Source: Theropithecus gelada
Lineage: Eukaryota > Chordata > Mammalia > Primates > Cercopithecidae
Assembly: GCF_003255815.1 (NCBI RefSeq)
Contig: NC_037671.1
Coordinates: 154,248,645-154,312,644, forward strand
Length of the DNA stretch: 64,000 bases
Reading direction: 5' to 3'
Shown: positions 1 to 12,100 of the stretch, piece by piece
How positions within the stretch are numbered: the stretch's first letter is position 1
Layout: every line of letters begins with the position of its first letter
Translations under genes and position numbers: made by a program
Notes under the pieces: model-generated
Database searches by the model: none
The model's input: the letters and a program-made list of their open reading frames with translations, nothing else
What the model was told of the DNA's origin: nothing

Positions 1-1788
1 ATAGACAAGCAGAGAGCCAAATCACGATTGAACTCCCATTCACAATTGCTATAAAGAGAATAAAATACCTAGGAATCCAACTTAAAAGGGACATGAAGGA
101 CCTCTTCAAGGACAACTACAAACCACTGCTCAAGGAAATAAGAGAGGACATAAATGGAAAAACATTCCATGCTTATGAACAGGAAGAATCAATGTCGTGA
201 AAATGGCCATACTGCCCAAAGTAATTTATAGATTCAATGCTATCTCCATCAAGCTACCACCGACTTTCTTCACAGAATTAGAAAAAACTACTTTAAATTT
301 CATATGAAACCAACAAAGAGCCCATATGGCCGAGACACTCCTAAGCAAAAAGAACAAAGCTGGAGACATCATGCTACCTGACTTCAAACTGTACTGCAAG
401 TCTACAGTAACCAAAACAGCATGGTACTGGTACCAAAACAGATATATAGACCAATGAAACAGAACAGAGGCATCAGAAATAACACCACACATCTACAACC
501 ACCTGATCTTTGACAAACCTGACAAAAACAAGCAATGGGGAAGGGATTCCTTATTTAATAGTGTTGGGAAAACTGGTTAGCCATATGCAGAAAACTGAAA
601 TTGGACGCCTTCCTTACACTTTATACAAAAATTAATTCAATGGATTAAAGACTTAAACATAAGCTCTAAAACCATAAAAACCCTAGAGGAAAACTTAGGC
701 AATACCATTCAGGACATAGGCATGGGCAAAGACTTCATGACTAAAACATCAAAAGCAATGGCAACAAAAGCCAAAATTGACAAATAGGATCTAATTAAAC
801 TAAAGAGCTTCTGCACAGCAAAAGAAACTATCATCAGAGTAAACAGGCAACCTACAGAATGGAGAAAATTTTTGCAGTCCATCCATCTGACAAAGGGCTA
901 ATATCCAGATTCTTCAAGGAACTTAAACAAATTTACAATAAAATCAACCCCATCAAAAAGTGGGTGAAGGATATGAACAGACACTTCTCAAAAGAAGACA
1001 TTTATGCAGCCAACAAACATGGAAAAAAGCTCATCATCACTGGTCATTAGAGAAATGCAAATAAAAACCACAATGAGATACCATCTCATGCCAGTTAGAA
1101 CGGTGATCATTAAGAAGTCAGGAAACAACAGATACTGGAGAGGATGTGGAGAAATAAAAACACTTTACACTGTTGGTCGGAGTGTAAATTAGTTCAACCA
1201 TTGTGGAAGACAGTGTGGCAATTCCTCAAGGATCTAGAACCAGAAATACCATTTGACCCAGCAATCCCATTACTGGCTATATACCCAAAGGATTATAAAT
1301 CATTCTACTATAAAGACACATGCACACATGGTTTATTGCAGCATTGTTCACAATAGCAAAGACTTGGAACCAACCCAAATGCCCATCTATGATAGATTGG
1401 ATAAAAGAAAATGTGACACATACACACCATGGAATACTATGCAGCCATAAAAAAGGATGAGTTCATGTCCTTTGCAGGGACATGGATAAAGCTGGAAACC
1501 ATCATTCTCAGCAAGCTAACACAGGAACAGTAAACCAAGCACCATATATTCTCACTCATAGGTGGGAGCTGAATAACGAGAACACATGGAGACAGAGGCG
1601 GAACATCACACACTGGCACCTATCAGGGACTGGGGAGCTGGGGAGGGAGAGCATTAGGAGAAATACCTAATGTATATGACAGGTCGATGGGTGCAGCAAA
1701 ACACCAACGCACATGTATACCTATGTAACAAACCTGCACGTTCTGCACATGTATCCCAGAACTTAAACTATATTTAAAAAAAAAAAAA
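1..1788 (+). mobile_element. L1PA-type LINE-1, 3' end, inactive
   Basis: The window opens inside L1 ORF2, after the reverse transcriptase core, and runs through the C-terminal ORF2 region, the 3' UTR and an A-tail ending at 1788. Readable segments include a YLGIQL-like stretch near 65-85 and the ending typical of primate L1PA. The frame is broken: a TAG at 785-787 replaces the usual Trp codon, and other stops split the frame into ORFs under 75 codons. The 5' part lies outside the window. The copy is dead. Confidence 0.93.
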
Positions 1789-2353
1789 GTTAATTATGCC
1801 GTCTTATCTTAGACATCCCTTCACTTACTTTCCCGGTTCACTGCCTTCCTTCCTGTCATAATCCTTCTGCTTGAAATAGACGTTGTCAAAAGCCTAATTT
1901 CAGCTGAGAAAAATGTCCTCTTCTCCCACCCTTCCCATTCAATGGATTAAGGATAAAAGCAGACAAACAGATTGAATATAGAAACTCTGAAATTATTTAC
2001 AATTTCAGAATCAGTAATCAAAGCAAGAGCTCCACAGTGTTCTTACTTAACTGCCTGGCACTGAGTCTTAGCAACTTCCCTATGAACTCAGGTTCATTTA
2101 AAAAACTTCCCGTAGTTTCGATTCAAAGGAATCCCTGACCAATACTGCCACCTACTGATGAGTAGGTGAGAAACCAGGACAATCAGAGAGTGCAAACCAG
2201 TTTAATGAAAACGAGGAAAGACAATAATGAAAAATCCCATGAAGTTGGTAAAATAATCTGCCTTTCCCAAAGAGTACTAGTAAGGAGTTTACATCGAATT
2301 CTACAGCAGCATTAAGCAAAGATTGTGTAAGTGCAAAGAATTACAATGACCTC
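1789..2353. other. Intergenic sequence, nothing recognised
   Basis: No exon, repeat family or regulatory motif could be supported in this 565-bp stretch between the L1 and the LTR. Confidence 0.5.
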
Positions 2354-2723
2354 CGATATAGTCTGGCTCTGTGTCCCCACCCGAATCTCATCTTGAATTG
2401 TAATCTGAATTGTAATCCCCACATGTTGGGGGAGGGACCTTGTGGGAGGTGACTGAATCATGGAGGCAGTTCCCCGTGCTGTTCTCGTGATTGGGAGTTC
2501 TCACAAGATCTGATGGTTTTGTGAGGGGCTTTTCCCCCCTTCACTCTGCACTTCTCTTTCTTCTCTGTCCTGGCGCCATATGAAGGACATGTTTTCTTCC
2601 CCTTCCGCCATGACTGTAGGTTTTCTGAGGCCTCCCCAACTATGTGAGTCAATTAAACTTCTTTTCTTTATAAATTACCCAGTCTCAGGTATTTCTTCAT
2701 AGCAGTGTGAGAACAGATTAATG
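2354..2723 (+). mobile_element. Solo MaLR LTR (MST/THE1 type)
   Basis: The sequence follows the MaLR LTR pattern: a start like gatatagtctggctctgtg, the segment with gtgactgaatcatgg, an AATTAAACTTC segment followed by a TATAAATTACCCAGTCTC stretch, and an end like gagaacagattaatga. No internal region is attached, so this is a solo LTR left by recombination. It codes for nothing. Confidence 0.88.
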
Positions 2724-2975
2724 AAGCCTCTTTCAGAAAGGAGCATCACCAACGTTAACAGGACAACCAGTCCTCCCTTAAGAGTTCAAATGTTTCAAAC
2801 TCAAGGCAAATATATTTGTTTTTATTTTGTCTCATACACACACAGAAAAACAAATAAAAATCTAGCCTGAGATTTAAAACTCACTAAGGGAAAAAAATCA
2901 CAGCAAAAGCAGTAGGTTAATATCAGGATATTTATATTCAAGGATCTATAGTATTAAGCTTTTTTTCTCTTTAGA

Positions 2976-3128
2976 TCCAGGCATGGTGGCATGCACCTGT
3001 GGTCCTAGCTACTTAGGAGACTGAGGCAGGAGGATTGCTTGAGCCCCAGCACTTGAGGCTGCAGTTAGCCACGAATGCGCTACTGTACTCCAATCTGGAC
3101 AACAGAGCAAGACCCTGTCTCTAAAAAA
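2976..3128 (+). mobile_element. Alu fragment (old, AluJ-like)
   Basis: This single Alu arm starts at 'ccaggcatggtggcatgc' and ends with 'gaccctgtctctaaaaaaat'. It is diverged from young Alu consensus and truncated at its 5' end. Confidence 0.8.
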
Positions 3129-3134
3129 ATAAAG

Positions 3135-4019
3135 ATTTTTTAAAGTCCGTATTTTTTGGTTATTTATGTGATATTATTCAATATCGATTAACCTGGGTCA
3201 TGAGTTCTAAAAGGCATTCAAAAGAAAATGGCATTTTCACTTTTTAAAAATTAAGATCTGATACTTTTTCATGATCAAAAATATGTTGTGTCTCCCTCCT
3301 GACCCTCCTTTTCAGGTAGGTAGCAAACATTGTGAAAATTAGTTGGCATAGGCTTCAGAAAACCTTTTACTTAAATCATCATCCTCACTGCTATCTTTTT
3401 TTTTTTTTTGAAGTCATATACACCTAAAATGTTCTAAGCACTTAATTTTTCTTTTATGTTGTTAATTGTTTTCAACCCACTAATAAGTACCATTTTGCTA
3501 ATTGGGAAATTAATACATATTGTCAAAGAAACTGACTAAACTGTATTTTGAAAATCCTAAAAAATAAAAATTTGTAAAAGGAAAAAAACTAAAGATGAAA
3601 ACACATTTATATCTCTGACATCTTCCTACTTCAAAAATGACAAAGAAAATAGCGGAAATAAAATAGAGGTGACTTTTAATAACAAAAAGAGTCCATTTCT
3701 CAATAATAATAAAGAGCAAAAATCCTCATAAACACATAGAATTAAAAGTAATGATTCCAAGAGAAGATAATTTAGAAAAAGGCATTTAATTACAAAATTT
3801 TCTTTTAAATAAAAAAGCAATGGCACGAATCACCACAAAATTATTTAAGTGATCATATCCACAGGCTGTTCTTGTAATTATATGCTAAAAATTTGTGACT
3901 GTTCTCATTAACTCCATTTCCTCCCCCCTTAATTAGAGACATCAAGAGCTTCTGAGAATGTGTAATTTTTCCTAAAGTACTACTAAAAGTATCATAAACA
4001 CCGTTTGTGCAGCATTCAT
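3135..4019. other. 3' flank of ARHGAP18, AT-rich
   Basis: AT-rich sequence without a recognisable gene or repeat family. The open frames near 3510-3826 are low-complexity and I do not consider them coding. Confidence 0.45.
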
Positions 4020-5186
4020 TTACATCACCTTTTATTTACTACATTCTAAACTCATAAAATATTTAACATTTCTCTACTTCATTTCTCTTATTTACAATAC
4101 AGAGGCTCATCTCTTGTCACAATATGGTTTGTGCATTAAAATCCCTGGGAATAGGCTTTTGACAATATTTTAATAAATTGACTCCTATTATTTAAAATAA
4201 GAACACAAACAAAAGCTTGTTCACCCAGAAGAATAACTCTTCCAGTAGACTTATTCAGGAGTTTAAAAAAAATCCCTCTTTAAGTAAAATACTTTCTTCA
4301 ACCATTACTGGATTATACTATCATGCATATTTATAATGCTAATATGACAACACGTAAAGCCAGCTATGACTTTTAAAATTCCATTTAGAAGAGTACAGTA
4401 GACAGAAAGTGCTTTGGCTTTCACTCTCTTGTTATCCATAATCCAGTTATTATTTCACATGGGTATATTTTATTTATTCTTAGTATAGAAGTATTTAATG
4501 GTTCAATAATAACTGGCAGCTTCTGACAGTCCTATTTTCTTGATCGCTGATACAATTCTGTGAACATAAGTCAGATGAACTGAAAAAAAATGCAAATCAC
4601 CTCCTGTGATACAGCAGGAAAAGGTGGAACGTTATTATTTGAGCAAATGATTCAAAGAGATGAATACTAACATTCTGTCGTGACAGGAATACTGTGAAAT
4701 TAGGTATGTTTTAATGTGCTGTCTTCACAACTTGCCATACCTGGTATTCGTTATCTTTTTGGTCAAAAAGCAAACCTAACTGGGAAAGGGCAGATGTGAG
4801 GAGGTAATAGAGGGGAGAGAGCATATATTACAGTATATATGAGTTTAGGAGAAAAGAGTGGGAAGAGAATACATTTTCACATATTAAAAAAAACAACTAT
4901 GTCACATCTGGACACATTTCACAGAGCATATGAAAACTGCCCATAAGCTAATTAAGCCTCTTCACTCTCACTCCAGAAATTTTTTTTCTAATAATAACAT
5001 TAATAATAATTAATATAATTCTGGCAGCAGCACAAATCTATGACTTTTTAAGGCTTGAGAGAGTCATTTTTAAATAGTTGGGTACAACTGAATAATAAGA
5101 GTCCTGCCACTTCTTTTATTTACACTCTTGACTCAGCAAGAATTATTACAGAAGTCCACGTGGGTATCTGCAGCTTGTTAAGTCTT
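4020..5186 (-). other. ARHGAP18: Probable ARHGAP18 3' UTR
   Basis: AT-rich sequence downstream of the stop with no recognisable repeat. Minus-strand AATAAA hexamers lie at 5120-5115, at 4478-4473 and 4474-4469 (overlapping pair), and at 4036-4031. I infer a 3' UTR of about 0.7-1.2 kb from the usual transcript length. The exact end cannot be fixed from sequence alone. Confidence 0.55.
4469..4478 (-). terminator. Overlapping AATAAA polyadenylation signals
   Basis: On the minus strand two AATAAA hexamers overlap (4478-4473 and 4474-4469), about 710 nt after the ARHGAP18 stop codon. They are a candidate poly(A) signal. Other AATAAA copies at 5120-5115 and 4036-4031 are alternatives. Confidence 0.4.
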
Positions 5187-5278
5187 CTACAATGGCTTTG
5201 ACTTTATAACCCACTCAGCATTTGGGTTAAGCTGATATAAATCCTTCATGTAAGTGTCATCATCAAGGCAGCGTTCCC
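5187..5278 (-). CDS. ARHGAP18: ARHGAP18 exon W12, coding part with stop
   Basis: The terminal exon starts after ttttaacag at 5278 and encodes (G)ERCLDDDTYMKDLYQLN, then PNAEWVIKSKPL, then TAG at 5189-5187. This matches the known C-terminus of ARHGAP18 (residues 634-663). The exon continues leftward into the 3' UTR. An antisense AluJ/S copy begins 111 bp upstream of the acceptor. Confidence 0.97.
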
Positions 5279-6081
5279 CTGTTAAAATAGATGTTGTGTC
5301 AGTTTAATATAGCAGGTAGATTGGTATGCAATTTTAAACTTAAGCTTAATTATTTAACTCTTAAATCTTGGGCTTCAACGTACTTATTCTACTTTGGGAG
5401 GCTGAGGTGGGCAGATTGCTTGAGATCTGGAGTTCGAGATCAGCCTGGGCAACATAATGAAATCCCGTCTCTACAAAAAATACAAAAATTAGCTAAGCAT
5501 GGTGGCTCGCACCTGTAGTCCCAGCTACTCAGGAGGCTTGAGCTCAGGAGGTGGAGGTTGCAGTGAGCCGAGATTGTGCCACTGCACTCCAGCGTGGGTG
5601 ACAGAGGCAGACACTGTCTCCAAAACAAAACAAATCAAAAAAAAACTTCTCATTCTTTCCTGTTTCTCAAAATATTGTAAAAATTGGCCAACAATTGGAA
5701 AACTAAAATTGATAGTCTTTCTCTAAATGAATAGGTTTCAAATTAATTCAGGAAGCTGAAAATACTTTGTATGATAGGCTTTTAAATGGTTCCTTAAAAG
5801 CTTAATCACCTTATTAGGAGAGGCAATGGTTCTGAATCCACCTAAGAAACTACACTTAATTCCCAAGATCTAAAAGTAAAATAAGAAATCAAATATATTA
5901 ATATTTAAATAACCTTTACTAATAGAGTTAACAATTCCAGGTTTCTAGTGTCATGGCCTATTTAAAGAATAAGCCTTCACATTCCTATCTTTAACTTTCA
6001 ATAATTTACTAACATTTTTAATTCCCACAAAAACATTCTACAAAATTTATTGTTTTATGTGTGTGTGTGTCTGTGTGTGTG

Positions 6082-6129
<48 letters not shown>

Positions 6130-9100
6130 TTTGAGACAGTCTCACTCTGTTGCCCAGGCTGGAGTGCAGTGGCCTGATCTCAGCTCACTGCAAGCTCTGC
6201 CTCCCAGGTTCACGTCATTCTCCTGCCTCAGCCTCCTGAGTAGCTGGGATTACAGGCATCCGTCACCATGCCCGGCTAATTTGTTTTTTGTATTTTTAGT
6301 AGAGACAGGGTTTAACCATGTTAGCCAGGATGGTCTCGATCTCCTGACCTTGTGATCCACCTGCCTTGGCCTCCCAAAGTGCTGGGATCACAGGTGTGAG
6401 CCACCGTGCCCGGCCTGTAAAATTATTTTTAATTACTATTTTGAACTTAACATTATTTATTTCTTAATAATTTTACCCTTACCATTTCCAAGAGTCAAAA
6501 AAGAGAAAAAGATTATTTCAAATTTTTAAAGAGATGGGTAAGACTCACTGATAATTACAAAAGGGTAAAATATAAAACATGGTCAAAATTAATTCATTCC
6601 ATTTTTTAAATTACTAATGTGAATTTGAGTGTGTGTGCATGTGTATAAAATTTAGCAGTAAATCAACTATGGCAAAAGTAAATCTGCTTTTACTAAAAAT
6701 ATCTAATACTATACTATAATAAAGTGTTATCTTAGCCTTATATAAGCTCAACTACTTCCTTTACTATGTGACATGACTATATTAAAAAGAACAGACTTTT
6801 GAAAAACTTGCATCATTAACCATTCCAGGAGTTATTCTTACTGTATAGGGAACTTGCCTTTGCTGAAATTGAACATAGATGGGCATTTGTACAGAAGGAG
6901 CTCAAACAAGAGCCTGAAGAGAAAGGTCAAACCATTAAATAAATTCACAATATTCAGCAACTATCTAAAGCATGGTATATTTTACTTCTAATTTCCTGTT
7001 CTTCCTCCAAAGACATAAATAATAACCACTGGCAATATCCAAACAGCATATGAAAGGCAAAGAGAAAAAAATCCTGCTTACCAATATTTCCTCCAATTTC
7101 ATACAAAAAAACTTCTCCTTTCTTGAGAGTCTGGGCAACCCCACTATGAGGGACAAAACAAAGGGATTACTTGTATCATCAAACGGCTTGCAAGTAAATC
7201 ACTTTAACGTGCTTGGGGAATTCTGCCTGGTATGGAAAATTCATAACTTAGACACACTGTAATTATCTACACGTTTGTATTTTCCCATCTGTTAAATGTA
7301 CCCAATAGGTAATAAAAGTGTCACACCTGTACATTAAGATAAACAAATGGAATTATACATCTGAAGGGAAAATAGTAAATCAGTATCTAAATTTGTAAAA
7401 TTCAAAAGAAAAGTTAATGTAACATTTCAGCTGCCAATCAAATTATTAACATGATTATCCACTTTGTATACAAGCCTAAATGGTCCTCATAAAACTATTA
7501 AAAGAAATGTTTCCACCTTAGTTTTCACATTATCCTTATTCAGTAAGTATTTATCATGAATTTGCTGTGCTGACAACTCCAGTAGTGTGCAAGATGCATA
7601 TAAAGAATAAGACATGCTTCTGGCTGGGTGTGAACCCAGCACTTTGGGAGGCCAAAGCAGGTAGATCGCTTGAGCCCAGCCTGGGCAACGTGGCAAAACC
7701 CCGTCTCTACCCAAAATACAAAAAATTCAGCCAGGCATGGTGGCGAGCGCCTGTGATCCTAGCTACTCAGGAGGCTGAGGTGGGAGGACTGCTTGAGCCC
7801 AGGAGATGGACATTGCAGTGAGCTGAGATTGCGCCACTGCATTCTAGCCTGGGAGACAGAATGAGACCCTGTCTCCAAAAAGACTAAAAAATAATTTTAA
7901 AAAAATGTTTACAGATTTACACTCTTCAAAGAATAAAGTGTTCCAGAACAAGCTTCAAACATAAAAATTGGTGAAACTCAGTGGCTTTCAAATCTTTCTG
8001 TAAAAGAATTACCTGAGAAACCTGCCAAAAATTCAGACCGAGAGCTCTAGAAACTCAGATTTAGCTGGTCTAGAATAAAGCCCAAGAAACTGCTTTTCAA
8101 ATGCTCTATAGTGGATTCTGAAGCATGGCAAGGTTAGTGGACCACTGAGATAAGGCCCTGAAGACACGCTCTCTGGAACTGAGAAGAGAAAATCAGGTCT
8201 GACTTGTATTCGAGCCATTAGGAAGAACATGGTATAGCAGCAGCCTCCTCACCACCCACGGAATGGCTTCTGGTTCTCCTGCTTTCTCTCCCCGCCCTGT
8301 GTCCCTGGCACACTGGAGGGCTCTCTGGGTCCTGAGGCTATGTTCCACCTGCTGCACTGCATCTGATCCACTTTGTTTCCAACCAGGGTGTAGGTTTATC
8401 TTTTAAATTAAGTAATTTAATCATTACTATTTTTGTTTTTAATCTAGTACATAACACAATCAACTATGGGTCTAAAGAGAGTCCCTATTTCTGTGAAAAC
8501 TAAATTGAATGTTTCAGGAGACTTGATTTAAAGAAAGACATCTAGTTAGATATTGCTCTCAGACTGATTCTCAAGTATCTGTGTTCCACTTTAAAGAAAC
8601 AGGAACTAGATTTCCTGGCATACTCAGATTTTTGCATAATGCTAATCAACAAATTCATCATTAAAGAAAAGGCAATAATCCTTTATCAAAGAATGAATGA
8701 ATGTGCAATTTATTATACATATATTGTATGTCATTCATGTATCTATTGGCTTCAGTTGAGGAGGTGGGGGGAGAAAAAGAATGGAAGGATATAGAGTTTC
8801 CAACTGCCCCAACACAGGTGGAATACAAATGGAAGAAGCACAGGAATGTGGTAGAAGAAATATATAAACATTTACTGAGAATTTCACTTATTATGTGGCC
8901 CAGACAGACAGTGCTATATGTGCACGGTCATTTTCCTAGTTAATTACAATAATAGACGCTATTCTGGTCCATTCTTATAAATGAGGAAGTTGGACTTAAA
9001 GAGATAAAAACTAGCTGAAGGTGAAACAGAAATAGTTAGCTTTGAAATCCAGATTGCATCCGCAAGCATAGGGAAAGGGGCTGAGGACTGGGGGCGGAAG

Positions 9101-12100
9101 TCAGGTAAATGGAGGAGAAGTTTATCAGACTTCCATCTAGGTGGAGAAGGATAGGAGGAAGAGCGGGAAGAAGATACCCTAATCCGGGTGTAGCAAATGC
9201 TTATTTAATACAAACACAACAAGCAGGAAATCCAAAATTGTCAGAGGATAGTTGTCACAAGTTGGTGCTTTCTGTAACAATATACCTATGATTGTTTCAT
9301 GCTATACCTTAAATATTAAAGTCACAGTTGAATGTGGAGTACAGCTTCATAGTCTCACACTATTAGCAAGTAGAGGAACAAAAGCACAGACTAAATTGAG
9401 CACTTGGGTCCTGAAAGTAAATGTAAATTAACTGTGTCTGGCTGGAAAGAGCTGCTTATATCTGAAGTCTGGCCAGGTCTTCAGGTACACATTCTGGGAG
9501 ACAATGAGAGCATGGCTGGTGGGAAGAATGGCAAAAGTTAGTATCTACTAAGTCAAAGTAGGGAGCAGAGAGGAAGTGGACTGGCTTTGCAGAAGCTGCA
9601 AAACACTATAGGGAGCAAAGACATTTGAGAACTTCCAACTGCCCCCAGGACATAATCCCCCAAAATCCATCTACTCTCAGACTCTGCACTAGTGGTTCCC
9701 AGATCTATGGTGCTCTGTAGATCCTCCAGCCAGCATGGAGAATGGTTACGGGACTGCCTTCGGAGTGAAACCACAGATTGAGAATTCCAGTTCTACCACC
9801 TATGAAAAAAATGTGTGACCTTGCAAATCTCTGTTTTCTTATCAGTGAAACAGATGCAATAATAGCACTTACTTCAGAGTGCTGTTTTGAGGGACGTTTA
9901 CACTGGCTTATTGAAGCCTAGATATTACCAATAAACCTCTCTCTCATTTCATCACCATCTGTTAGCTGCACAGATTCATCCTTTCTCCCAATTTATAAAC
10001 CCTAAGGGAAGGTACTTTAAAATATATGTTTATATCTCGCCTTCCATTTATGGTACTAGAAGTATGTAACATGTTTGTTCTGTGTAAGGCCCTGTGCTAG
10101 AACAGAAACATATTACATACTTCTAGTACCATATATTAAAATTGGAGAGGCTTTGGCGGAAAGCTTGATTGAAGCCCCCAAATGTTAGGATGAGGAGATT
10201 AAATTCAATGAAAGACCAAGAGAGAGTATTCGTAAACTGAGATGCCAGTGCCCTGGATTTCCCTTTGTTTTTAAACATTTAGTTTATTTCAGTGACTGAA
10301 AATGAGGCTGGAGAAGGCATGAAAACATGACTTCAGCTAAAGGAAAGAATTCAAAGGGCAAAACCTGAAAATTCAATATACTTGTTAGAATCTCTAAAAT
10401 TTAAGAAAAGACACTACAAAGTGTTGTGGAAAGGGCATACTCTAATATAGTGAGAGGGATGCTAGGAACTTTCCAATGACTTTCCCTGCCCTGTCAACCC
10501 CAAAATATAGATGAAGGGCCTGTTGTCCTTAATGAGGATGGTATGTTCTCCCCTTGAGACTTCAGCGCTCAAAGGCCTGGTTTTCCTCTTTCAATTCTTT
10601 ATGGTTTGTTTTTAAATTTGACCATTTTGAAATTCATTATATTTCATAGAAAAAGTTGTGTCTTTTCTTTATTTTAATGCCACTGCCTCCTAATTAGTAA
10701 TTTTTCTTACAGCCTACAAACAGTAATTAACCTCCAATCAACATATCCTGGAAAGAATATTGAGTGGTCTCGCTTGGCAAGCCCATCATAGGCCCAGTGA
10801 AGGAACGCTCAGAAATCCTGCTTGAATCAAGCTCAACCTGAACACAAGCCACATCAAATGAACTAAACTCATTCTAACAGTCTAATGGTTAAGTCTGCTG
10901 TTCTCTTCTTCTGGGAACACAACATTTTTAAGCATTTCATACTACCCCACAATTAAAAAAAGGAAAAAAAAAAAAAGCAGCAGCGAAGGGGAGAGAGAGA
11001 GCAAGTGAGTTATGCCATGGAATAATTAATACAAAACAGGCCTCTACCTTTCTTGGCTGAGAAACCTGGCAAGTACATCACTGGCTTTTAGTTCTTCAGT
11101 TAGCTGTATTGCCATGGAAACTTTCGAAAGATGGGGAGCTTGCACTCGAATCACTCCCTGAGGAACGTCAGCCTGCAAAGCAATAATGACACTGGAACAA
11201 AGCTGGCAGCAGCTGGAACATGTAACTCTACAATGCATTATATAGTAAGTGTGCTTAACTACTACACATTTTACTTCACTACATAAAAACCTTAACTACT
11301 GTATAATGTAATTTGCTAAATTACATCAAACCTCAAATATCCTCTTAATGGTGATAGGGGAACTTTATAATGCCTGTGCAGTAATGCTTAATTATTTTTA
11401 AAGATGTAAAGAATGACAGCAATAACCATTACTGCCATATTAAGTGCTGATTTCTGAGTATTATCTACTAGAGGGTGCTTCTTCATGTAGCAATTTATGA
11501 AATTGAATCAGAAAGAAGTTACTTTGTGTGCTATTGCAATATGTACATTTGGAAAATCTTCCTGGACATTCACAAAATTTCACAAAAATTTTTTTGTCTC
11601 TGAATGTTTTATAAAAAAGAAACATGCTTTTCTATTTATATTATGTCTGTTCCCCATTTGCTTAATGAGCTCATGCTTTTTGGCTATACACTTTGAACTT
11701 ACGATGACCCCTTCTAAATCTTTTGCCCATGGATGTGAAAAACATTTTATGGATTCGAGGATCCCAGTGAAAGTTTATGAGGTTTGTAATACCAAAATGT
11801 CAGCTATAGCATTAGAAATATTAGGCTTAATTAATTCCTAAATGATTTTGCTAAAATAAATACTATTATTTATAACCATTATGACTTAGACCTTAGAATA
11901 AACAGCAAGCATAAATCATGTTTAAAAGATAATGCTTTAAAAAATATAAATACCCTGTTCAATTGAACCAAAATTTATTAAGCATCTACTGAGTACTGGA
12001 TATTGTACTATGTTTACTTACCTAGTAATAAGAAACAAGTCCTTTACTGCATAATATTATTTTATGCCCACAATATCATGTCCTTTTTTTTTTCTTTCTT

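Noticed and set aside
859..1670. Several 60-70-codon frames at the left edge
   Set aside because: Pieces of a dead L1 ORF2 and its 3' UTR, not separate genes.
11497..11841. 114-codon plus-strand open frame near W10
   Set aside because: No domain, signal or relative recognised. An open frame of this length is expected by chance in 64 kb of DNA, and there is no sign of promoter or splicing.
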